Source: an uncultured Actinomycetes bacterium (GTDB lineage: Bacteria; Actinomycetota; Actinomycetes; Nanopelagicales; Nanopelagicaceae). Taken from it: DNA of 38,918 nt. The notes beneath the pieces are model-generated. The model was not told the DNA's origin, did no database searches, and saw only the letters and a program-made list of their open reading frames with translations. Position numbers and translations under genes: made by a program. The stretch is from contig CAIMZW010000047.1 in assembly GCA_903846075.1 (NCBI GenBank), forward strand, positions 1-38,918, in the 5' to 3' direction. Positions 1-6,865 of this stretch are shown here, one piece after another (position 1 is the stretch's first letter; every line of letters starts with the position of its first letter).

Positions 1-745
1 AGGTAAAACCAGTGGTGAATGAGCATGCACGAGATGCTGCAAAGGCAACGAGTTCTGCTACCTCTTCGCCTTCTCCTTGCCTACCAACAGGAATTCGACT
101 GAGCATGTACGCCATAGTGTCTGGGTTGGTTGCGACGTTGAGATTGGAACGAATTACCGCAGGTGCAATGGCGTTGATGGATATCCCTAATGATGCGGTC
201 TCTTTTGCGACACCTTTTATGAATCCAATTAATCCTGCCTTCGAGGTGTTGTAAGGCGCCATCCCTGGATTACCTTCTTTTCCAGCAATCGAAGCCAGAT
301 GAACTATGCGGCCATATTTGTTGGCTTTCATACTTGGTAGAACTGCCTGAGTTAACCAAATCGAACCATAAAGATTAATCTTCAATATTCTTTCGAAATC
401 TTCGGTTGTTAAATCCTCGACATTGACTCCGGTAGGTCCGGTAATTCCTGCCGAATTTGCGAGCGCATCAATACGACTGTATTTAGCTAGAACTTCTCCT
501 ACCGCGGACTTGATGCCAGATTCATCCGTGACATCCAGAACCATGCTCTCACTAATTCCCGCCTCGCGGTCAATTCCCTCTGCTGTTGCCGCAAGCCCTG
601 CCTCATCGCGGTCGAGCAAAATGACTCTACCGCCGCGACGAGCAATCAATTTTGCGGCCGCTGCACCAATACCACTTGCAGCTCCCGTGACAATGACGAC
701 CTGATCGGAGAAGTGCGAATTATCAAAGCCTAAGTTTTCGCTCAT
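1..745 (-). CDS. SDR-family oxidoreductase, C-terminus cut by window edge
   Basis: Reading the minus strand from the ATG at 745 gives 248 codons with no stop before the window edge, so only the last few residues should be missing. The protein is a classical short-chain dehydrogenase/reductase: the nucleotide-binding glycine motif TGAASGIG lies near residues 20-27, NSAG in the middle, and the catalytic Ser (LASIAG) and YNTSK Tyr/Lys pair follow. The acidic residue after the second strand (LLDRD) suggests NAD(H) preference, which is inference. It lies 50 nt downstream of the sugar-acid dehydratase on the same strand, so a sugar or sugar-acid dehydrogenase role in one pathway is plausible. FabG-like and polyol dehydrogenase functions cannot be excluded; SDR substrate cannot be read from sequence alone. 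Confidence 0.88.
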   Translation of the reverse strand, partial: MSENLGFDNSHFSDQVVIVTGAASGIGAAAAKLIARRGGRVILLDRDEAGLAATAEGIDREAGISESMVLDVTDESGIKSAVGEVLAKYSRIDALANSAGITGPTGVNVEDLTTEDFERILKINLYGSIWLTQAVLPSMKANKYGRIVHLASIAGKEGNPGMAPYNTSKAGLIGFIKGVAKETASLGISINAIAPAVIRSNLNVATNPDTMAYMLSRIPVGRQGEGEEVAELVAFAASRACSFTTGFT

Positions 746-795
746 ATTTGATAGTAACCCAACCAATTCATTCTATGAAGATGGGATCGAGCCCT

Positions 796-2523
796 TCAGT
801 GGGAGTGGCGTGGTACGTCATGCCCACTGCTGCCGACGAGGAAGTCGAGGTCTGCACCAAGATTGGCTTGCTGGACATGTTCCACATACAACTTCACCCA
901 ACCACGATCGGCATGGGCAACAGTCGAAGTCCAGCGCGAACGGCGTTCGGCGAGAACTTCTTCAGAAACCAAAAGATTGATAGATCGATTCGGAACGTTC
1001 AGTTCGATGACATCACCGTTCTCCACCAAACCTAAAGGTCCACCGGCCGCAGATTCTGGCGCCACGTGAAGCACAACGGTTCCATAGGCGGTTCCACTCA
1101 TCCGAGCGTCCGAGACTCGAACCATGTCAGTAATGCCCATCTCCAATATCTTTCGAGGTAGCGGCATATTTCCGACTTCGGGAAATCCTGGATAGCCCTT
1201 AGGTCCAGCATTCTTGAGGACTAAAACAGTCTGTGGAGTGACGTCAAGATCTGGGTCTTCGGAAGCGACCAAATACTCCTCAATAGTGTCGAAAACTAAA
1301 GCGGTACCGGTATGAACTAAGAGTTCTGGTGTCGACGCTGAAACCTTAAGAACTGCACCGTCCGGGGCGAGCGAACCGGTTAAGACGACAATCCCGTTCC
1401 CAGCTTTTTGAAATGGTTTAGAGAGAGGAGTAATAACGTCGTCATTCCAAGAAACTGCCTTGGAAATATTTTCACTCACTGTTTTGCCAGAGACGGTAAT
1501 GATTTCGGAATGGAGCATTCCTTCAATCTCTTTCATAACCGCTGGCAATCCACCGGCATCGAAGAACTCTTCCATCAGGTACTTGCCAGATGGCATCAAA
1601 TTGACGAGGACGGGGACTTCGCGGGCAAGGCGATCAAAATCTGCTAATTCCAATTTCACTCCGATCCGACCCGCGATAGCAAGAAGATGAACGATGGCGT
1701 TAGTTGAACCACCAATTGCCGCATTTACTTTGATGGCATTTTCAAATGCCTCCCGAGTAAGAATTTTCGAGAGCTTTAAATCTTCATGAACCATCGCAAC
1801 AATGCGCCGACCAGCTTCGTGTGATGTGGAGTAACGTCGAGCATCGACTGCAGGTATTGCCGCACTTCCAGGAAGTTGAACCCCGAGCGCCTCGGTAACA
1901 CATGCCATGGTCGAAGCCGTTCCCATTGTCATGCAACTTCCATTGGACCTCGCCGAACAACTTTCGATGGAGAAGAATTCTTCGAGGGTCATTTTTCCAG
2001 CGCGAACCTCTTCGCTGTACTTCCAAATTGCAGTTCCAGAACCAATGTTTTTCCCTTGGAATCTGCCATTCAACATCGGTCCGCCAGTAATCATCAAAGT
2101 CGGCAGGTCAACGCTCGCCGCGGCCATGAGCAACCCTGGTGGTGTTTTATCGCAACCAGCCAAGAGAACAACCGCATCAAGGGGATTGGCTCGAATTAAT
2201 TCCTCCGCCTCCATCGCCAGCAAATTTCGATAGAGCATTGTGGTCGGACGCATAATGGGTTCACCCAAAGACATTGCGGGAAATTCCAACGGAAAGCCGC
2301 CGGCTTCCCAAACGCCGCGTTTAACTGCCTCTGCCACTCGATCCAAGTGAGCATTACACGGATTAAGTTCAGACCAAGTGGTTGCAATTCCGATGACAGG
2401 CTTGCCGACAAAAACATCGGGGGCGTAACCCTGATTGCGTAGCCGTTCGCGATAGATAAAACCATGCTTGTCTTGAAGGGCGAACCAATTCTCACTCCGT
2501 CTGGCGAACTCTTGTTCAGTCAT
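796..2523 (-). CDS. IlvD/Edd-family sugar-acid dehydratase, L-arabinonate dehydratase type
   Basis: The protein belongs to the [2Fe-2S] dihydroxy-acid dehydratase family and resembles the pentonate branch (Rhizobium L-arabinonate dehydratase) more than branched-chain IlvD. Counting from the upstream ATG at 2529, Cys58, Cys126 and Cys199 fall within one residue of the cluster ligands I recall for the Rhizobium enzyme (59/127/200). The Mg ligands Glu90 and Asp127 and the carbamylated Lys128 (GCDKT) are present, as is the catalytic-Ser motif ARMSGTAYGT near the C-terminus. Motifs GGPMLNGRFQGK and VENGDVIELNVPNR are typical of the sugar-acid group. I prefer the second ATG (2523) because AAAGG lies about 5-6 nt upstream of it but abuts the ATG at 2529. 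It is divergent from the amidohydrolase and upstream of the SDR gene. The likely reaction is aldonate to 2-keto-3-deoxyaldonate; the exact sugar is uncertain. Confidence 0.88.
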   Translation of the reverse strand: MTEQEFARRSENWFALQDKHGFIYRERLRNQGYAPDVFVGKPVIGIATTWSELNPCNAHLDRVAEAVKRGVWEAGGFPLEFPAMSLGEPIMRPTTMLYRNLLAMEAEELIRANPLDAVVLLAGCDKTPPGLLMAAASVDLPTLMITGGPMLNGRFQGKNIGSGTAIWKYSEEVRAGKMTLEEFFSIESCSARSNGSCMTMGTASTMACVTEALGVQLPGSAAIPAVDARRYSTSHEAGRRIVAMVHEDLKLSKILTREAFENAIKVNAAIGGSTNAIVHLLAIAGRIGVKLELADFDRLAREVPVLVNLMPSGKYLMEEFFDAGGLPAVMKEIEGMLHSEIITVSGKTVSENISKAVSWNDDVITPLSKPFQKAGNGIVVLTGSLAPDGAVLKVSASTPELLVHTGTALVFDTIEEYLVASEDPDLDVTPQTVLVLKNAGPKGYPGFPEVGNMPLPRKILEMGITDMVRVSDARMSGTAYGTVVLHVAPESAAGGPLGLVENGDVIELNVPNRSINLLVSEEVLAERRSRWTSTVAHADRGWVKLYVEHVQQANLGADLDFLVGSSGHDVPRHSH

Positions 2524-2600
2524 GCCCATCCTTTTTAAACGCTAGTTCATCGGGGTAACGCTATAAAGTTAATCACTCTATCTTTCGAAATGGCAGGTTA

Positions 2601-3902
2601 ATGAGTACTCGATACCTTATAAGTAATGCGCGTTATTTAGTGACGGTCAACGAAAATAATGAAATTTTAGAGAACACCTCCCTGCTGATCGAAGATGGAA
2701 AAATCTCGGCAATCAATCCCCTTAAGCTCGATCTCTCTGGCCTAGAAGTCATCGATGGCTCGCAACTTTTAGTGATGCCAGGGCTAGTTAATTCTCATAC
2801 CCACTTAGCCATGACCTTGCTACGCGGTTGGGCGGAAGGGGTCGATTTACAAGGATTTCTCGAGAAAGTTTGGGTTGCAGAGGCTGCCATTATGGATCCC
2901 GCAACGTGTGCTCTCGGCGCCGAATTGGGTGCGGCCGAGGCTCTGCTCTCTGGCACTACCACGACACTTGATATGTACTTTCACCCGGAATCAACCCATG
3001 CTGCCGCAGCCAAAGTTGGACTTCGTCATGTCACTGGTCCCATATTCTTTGATAAGCCGTCTATCGATGGATTAACGTGGGACGAAAGAGTGACGGCGGC
3101 GCACCGATGGCCTCAATTTCTGGAAGAAGTGGGTGGACCGTTTATTCCTACGTTCCTCATGCCCCATTCTGTCTACACCGATTCACTCGAACATTTACAT
3201 GAAGTCTCATCGATTGCAAGCGAACTTTCGGCGCGAATACATTTACACGTTTCGGAAACCGAAGCAGAGAATGCCTTAGCTTTAGAACTTTATGGCAGAA
3301 CTCCAACCGAACTTTGTCTCGACACCGGGATCTTGAATAGTCCAACTACTTTCGGCCATGCAGTCCATCTCTCGCAATCAGACATTGACATCGCAGTTAC
3401 AAAAGGTGCATCCGTGTCTCACTGTCCAGGAAGCAATCTCAAACTCTCTAGCGGAATTGCAGACATCACCAACTATATGAAACAAGGAATAGTGGTTGGA
3501 CTCGGCACTGACAGTTGCTCGTCCAGCAACGACTTAAATATGTGGGCGGTAATGAGATTGTCAGCGAACCTTGTGTCATTAAAACATGGCGCACAGAACG
3601 TGGATCTTGCGCATCTACTTCGCTGCGCCACAGTCGAAGGAGCTAAGGCTCTAGGGCTGGAAGATCGGATTGGAAGTATCGAAGTTGGTAAAGAAGCAGA
3701 TCTCATAACAATTGATTTGCGGGCACTTCATTTAACTCCAGTTCATAACGTTCTAGCTCTTCTCTTTTACGCGGTCGACAAATCAGATGTTAAAGATGTC
3801 TGGGTAAATGGTAGGCGAGTCGTGAAAAATCGGGAGTTGATCAATGTGAAAAGCGACGAACTGCGAGCGCGGGTGAATGAGCGGGTTCACACTCTGCATT
3901 AA
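2601..3902 (+). CDS. Amidohydrolase, MTA/SAH deaminase / chlorohydrolase-like
   Basis: A 433-residue metal-dependent amidohydrolase of the deaminase branch. Metal ligands are visible in order: HTH at residues 66-68, His216 with Glu219 (HVSETEAE), His253 (FGHAVHL) and Asp304 (GTDSCSSSN). The stretch SHCPGSNLKLSSGIA is characteristic of 5'-methylthioadenosine/S-adenosylhomocysteine deaminases and the related TrzN/AtzA-type chlorohydrolases. The N-terminus forms the small beta domain and the C-terminus (GKEADLITIDL, VNGRRVV) closes it, so the gene looks complete. It is a single gene divergent from the dehydratase across 71 bp. Deamination of a nucleoside or related purine/pterin is the best guess; substrate specificity in this family is not decided by these motifs. 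Confidence 0.83.
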   Translation: MSTRYLISNARYLVTVNENNEILENTSLLIEDGKISAINPLKLDLSGLEVIDGSQLLVMPGLVNSHTHLAMTLLRGWAEGVDLQGFLEKVWVAEAAIMDPATCALGAELGAAEALLSGTTTTLDMYFHPESTHAAAAKVGLRHVTGPIFFDKPSIDGLTWDERVTAAHRWPQFLEEVGGPFIPTFLMPHSVYTDSLEHLHEVSSIASELSARIHLHVSETEAENALALELYGRTPTELCLDTGILNSPTTFGHAVHLSQSDIDIAVTKGASVSHCPGSNLKLSSGIADITNYMKQGIVVGLGTDSCSSSNDLNMWAVMRLSANLVSLKHGAQNVDLAHLLRCATVEGAKALGLEDRIGSIEVGKEADLITIDLRALHLTPVHNVLALLFYAVDKSDVKDVWVNGRRVVKNRELINVKSDELRARVNERVHTLH

Positions 3903-3970
3903 TTGACCAGTCATTTGAAATCATTTCTTCTCCCGCTATTCCATTCTTTCTTATCCAAGTTACCTTTTGT

Positions 3971-5557
3971 ATGTTGAAAGGATGTCGGACTTTGAAGAAA
4001 AATACTCTCTTGTTCTCATTCTCGATAGTAATTCTTTTGACGATGCCCTTTACTTCTTCTGTAGCCTCACCTAGCCCAAAAGCAACACCAAAAGTGGTGG
4101 CAAAAGCTAAAGCCGCTCCAAAGCCAAAGGGGAGCATCAAACCTAAGCCGATTCCCCACCCGACTCTGACTCCTCAAGTTCCAAGCACTCCAATAATTAA
4201 CGGTTCTGCCGCTTGTTCTTACAATATAAATCTTCCCTCGTTAACAAATTCTGGCAATAGCCCTATTTGCATGCCAGGGCAATTTGTTACTTTATGGCAT
4301 TTGCAGAATTCCGATAGCCCAGCTCCTGATAAATCAAAAAATATCTTCGCACTTGTTTGTCCTATCTCGAAACAACTTGTTCTTGTTGAGACTGAATGTC
4401 CAAAAGATAATGCAACCAACAAACAAACTACCACTACAACAATAACCAAATCGACACCGGAAATTTATTGGAGATCTGTGGCGGTTCCCTCCGCACCAAT
4501 AATTACTTCAATATCCACGCCAAACACATACGAAATAATTATTCATTTGAAGGGCGCTGCGCAAACAGATTCTCCTCCCGCGTATTATTACGTGAAAGAT
4601 CTTGCAACCAACATCGGCAATTACTACGTAGATGATACGAATTACTCGGGCACCTTTTATGGCGGGCCAGGGAATTTCCCTCGATATTTTATTAAGCCAA
4701 ATGAAATAGATGTTATGCATCTGGCGCCCAATACTAAATATAAATTTGCAGTTAGCGCCATAAGCGTGGATGGAACATCCGAGGCCACGACGACTGAAGA
4801 AGTTTCGACCATGGCTGTTCCAATAACTGCTCCGGGAGTCGCCTCAATAATCACAGGAAATGGCTATCGGGTGGGCGACACAGGTCCCGGTGGTGGAGTT
4901 GTTTACTACTACTCTGCCTTGCCATTCACCGAATTTGGGAGTCCTTGCTCGGGGGCTTGCCATTATCTAGAGTTCAAGGATTTGATGTTTGGCGAGGACT
5001 TAACATCGCCTTCCAATATTGTAAAACAGCCACAGTGGTCCACGGACACTTCACGCATATCAGGAGCATCCGGCAGGACCCTTGGATTTGGTTTTTCAAA
5101 TACCCAGACGATTCTCTCTCCAAATGGCATCTATTCCGGGGATCAGAGTGGAGCAGCATATTTGGCTCACACTTTTGCGGGAAACGACAATAGTGCTGGA
5201 CAATGGTTTTTACCTTCAATCCAAGAGCTCGTCATGGCTGCTGAACAATTCCGTCCGATGCTTGACACTGGAATCTCATACCTCTACGCAATTCATACGA
5301 ATCAAGAAACCACATCACATGACGCCACCACTGATGACGCGCTCGGAAAAATTCGCATTGGTAGTTTTTGGTCTTCGACTGAATTTCCGAGAATTTCGTG
5401 TGGGTGTAACACGTTGGCCAATATGGCAAATTTTGCTAATAACTCACCATTAAGTGGACTGGAGACGCTTTCAATTCCAACTGGAGGATCTTTTCCAATT
5501 GGTGTGGGAACTAAATTGTCTAATTATTTAGGTGTCTTGGCAGTTAGAGCGTTCTAA
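3971..5557 (+). CDS. Secreted surface protein with FN3 and GDTGPGGG/DUF1566-like C-terminal domain
   Basis: The N-terminus is a signal peptide (hydrophobic core LLFSFSIVILLTMPF, then SSVAS), followed by a low-complexity Pro/Lys/Ala linker (about residues 34-74). A small segment with four cysteines follows (about 80-145), then a fibronectin type III-like domain (about 173-283), then a C-terminal module beginning GDTGPGGGVVYYY near 302 and containing FLPSIQEL, FWSSTE and a terminal AVRAF. That module resembles the DUF1566-type domain frequent in exported proteins of small actinobacteria. The start is uncertain: an in-frame TTG at 3992 has GAAAGGA nine bases upstream and gives a cleaner signal peptide than the ATG at 3971. 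An extracellular adhesive or substrate-binding role is inference. Its stop codon overlaps that of the convergent heliorhodopsin gene. Confidence 0.85.
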   Translation: MLKGCRTLKKNTLLFSFSIVILLTMPFTSSVASPSPKATPKVVAKAKAAPKPKGSIKPKPIPHPTLTPQVPSTPIINGSAACSYNINLPSLTNSGNSPICMPGQFVTLWHLQNSDSPAPDKSKNIFALVCPISKQLVLVETECPKDNATNKQTTTTTITKSTPEIYWRSVAVPSAPIITSISTPNTYEIIIHLKGAAQTDSPPAYYYVKDLATNIGNYYVDDTNYSGTFYGGPGNFPRYFIKPNEIDVMHLAPNTKYKFAVSAISVDGTSEATTTEEVSTMAVPITAPGVASIITGNGYRVGDTGPGGGVVYYYSALPFTEFGSPCSGACHYLEFKDLMFGEDLTSPSNIVKQPQWSTDTSRISGASGRTLGFGFSNTQTILSPNGIYSGDQSGAAYLAHTFAGNDNSAGQWFLPSIQELVMAAEQFRPMLDTGISYLYAIHTNQETTSHDATTDDALGKIRIGSFWSSTEFPRISCGCNTLANMANFANNSPLSGLETLSIPTGGSFPIGVGTKLSNYLGVLAVRAF

Positions 5558-6324
5558 TTTCCAGCTAACGTGCCGCCGAAAATTTGCCATGCCAACGCTG
5601 ACTTCGCCACCAAACTCAAAACGATATACGCGCGCTCGCCACGAAGATAGTTCGCCCATTTACCTTTGGCTTTGTATTGCTTGAATTGAACGTATGCAAA
5701 ACAGTTGAAGAAGAGAAAGAGCGAAATAATAATTCCGTAAACAAATCCAGGGGGAGCTACTCGAGGACTGGCCTTCGGACCAATAACCAAGAGAACAATG
5801 ATTAGCCACGGAATTGCACCAGCGATACAACCGAAGATAAATGGCAGCCACTGACCATCTCCTGGGGTGGTGTATTTCTCTTGCAGCCAACCAAAAAGAA
5901 TCATGGAGGCATTCACTGCAAAAATTGCGATGATAGCCGCGATATCACTCACGCCGCAGAGTTGAGCAATCAGTACGATCATGATGGATGAACTAATGGA
6001 ATATTCCACCCATCGAAAAATGTTTTTGTTTTTCATCAACGAAGCGCTGTACCGAGAAAATCCAAAAGGTGAGGCGACAAGGAAATGAAAAAGAGCTGAG
6101 ATAGCCAGGAACAAGGCCACGGCATAAGCCACTGGAGTTTTAATAAGAACAATCGGGGCGGCAAGAGCCGTACCCGGAGCGCCCTTCATATATGTGGCGT
6201 AGATCGGAAGGGTGAAAGAATTGGCCAGTGAAAGAACTGCAATCATGGAAAGTAAGTGGAGTCCACCAGCAATGATGTTAAACCGGCGAAGTGGCTTAAT
6301 GTCGTTCGAAGTAATCAAGTTCAT
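5554..6324 (-). CDS. Heliorhodopsin
   Basis: A seven-helix retinal protein of 256 residues that aligns almost without gaps to heliorhodopsin 48C12 as I remember it. With the ATG at 6324, key residues fall at the same numbers: His23, His80, counterion Glu107 (RWVEYS) and Schiff-base Lys241 (LVAKSALAWQIF). Other family signatures are SASLMKN, FGWLQEKYT, PGFVYGIIISLFLFFN and WANYLRGERAY. Heliorhodopsins sit inverted relative to other rhodopsins, with the N-terminus inside the cell; most show no ion pumping and have slow photocycles, so a sensory or regulatory role is assumed. An in-frame TTG at 6330 is an alternative start, but 6324 matches family length. No clear Shine-Dalgarno is visible, and tRNA-Ser(GCT) ends only 30 nt upstream. 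No retinal-biosynthesis gene is in the window. Confidence 0.97.
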   Translation of the reverse strand: MNLITSNDIKPLRRFNIIAGGLHLLSMIAVLSLANSFTLPIYATYMKGAPGTALAAPIVLIKTPVAYAVALFLAISALFHFLVASPFGFSRYSASLMKNKNIFRWVEYSISSSIMIVLIAQLCGVSDIAAIIAIFAVNASMILFGWLQEKYTTPGDGQWLPFIFGCIAGAIPWLIIVLLVIGPKASPRVAPPGFVYGIIISLFLFFNCFAYVQFKQYKAKGKWANYLRGERAYIVLSLVAKSALAWQIFGGTLAGN

Positions 6325-6354
6325 GCCCAAACATTATTGGCAAAACCGATTCGG

Positions 6355-6446
6355 CGGAGACGAGAGGATTTGAACCTCCGATACCTTTTTAAAGGGTATA
6401 CCTCATTAGCAGTGAGGCGCACTCGACCGGGCTATGCGACGTCTCC
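6355..6446 (-). tRNA. tRNA-Ser(GCT)
   Basis: On the minus strand the 7-bp acceptor stem GGAGACG/CGTCTCC closes a 92-nt class II tRNA with a long variable arm. The anticodon loop CTGCTAA, flanked by CCTCA/TGAGG, reads AGC/AGU serine codons. The T-loop GGTTCAAATCC is present, the discriminator base is G, and CCA is not encoded. It lies immediately upstream of the heliorhodopsin gene. Confidence 0.96.
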
Positions 6447-6529
6447 GAGTTGCAGACGGGAGTTTACAGGCAAACGGGGCCTGCCATTAGCCCTCAACTC
6501 ATTCAATTGAACTAGCCGATTTCCACGCC

Positions 6530-6547
6530 TAATGTAAGAATCGGATA
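6530..6547 (+). promoter_or_regulatory. Probable leaderless or near-leaderless promoter of mycoredoxin
   Basis: A -10-like TAATGT (6530-6535), or the overlapping AAGAAT (6536-6541), lies just before the ATG at 6547 and no Shine-Dalgarno is present. The 11-mer AGAATCGGATA (6537-6547) recurs exactly in front of the next gene (6855-6865). Transcription starting at or within a few bases of the ATG is inferred. Confidence 0.5.
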
Positions 6548-6807
6548 TGAGCCAAAACACTCTCACGATGTACAGCACCACTTGGTGCGGATATTGCAAG
6601 CGCCTCAAGCGCCAACTCGATGATATTGGAATTGCTTATGAAGAGGTTAATATCGAGGAAGTCCCAGGAACAGCCGATTTTGTCGCTTCGGTCAACGGGG
6701 GAAATCAGGTAGTTCCGACCTTGCTCTTCTCAGATGGATCAACTTTGACCAATCCTTCAGCGGTAGCCGTTCGAGAGAAGCTTTCGGAGCTCTCCTCTCA
6801 AAAGTAA
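6547..6807 (+). CDS. mrx1: Mycoredoxin (glutaredoxin-fold, CGYC)
   Basis: An 86-residue thioredoxin-fold protein with the redox motif WCGYC (residues 13-17), then VNGGNQVVPTLLFSDG containing the cis-Pro, and the tail LTNPSA. These match actinobacterial mycoredoxin-1 in length and motifs. Mrx1 uses mycothiol instead of glutathione to reduce S-mycothiolated proteins in the cytoplasm, so this implies a mycothiol-using organism, consistent with Actinobacteria. It appears leaderless and is followed by the aminopeptidase gene after 58 nt with its own promoter-like motif. A generic NrdH-type redoxin is the alternative but fits less well. Confidence 0.9.
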   Translation: MSQNTLTMYSTTWCGYCKRLKRQLDDIGIAYEEVNIEEVPGTADFVASVNGGNQVVPTLLFSDGSTLTNPSAVAVREKLSELSSQK

Positions 6808-6853
6808 TGAGAATGTGACCGAACCTTTGGATTTGGGTGACGGCGGTCAGTTA

Positions 6854-6865
6854 TAGAATCGGATA
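6854..6865 (+). promoter_or_regulatory. Probable leaderless promoter of the Xaa-Pro aminopeptidase gene
   Basis: TAGAAT (6854-6859) sits exactly six bases before the ATG at 6866, the spacing expected when transcription starts on the A of the start codon. There is no Shine-Dalgarno. Its downstream half shares the 11-mer AGAATCGGATA with the mycoredoxin promoter. Confidence 0.55.

Noticed and set aside
796-2233. Several plus-strand open frames opposite the dehydratase (e.g. 1408-1647, 1876-2233)
   Set aside because: They lie wholly inside a well-supported gene, overlap one another in different frames and show no family motif; antisense shadows.
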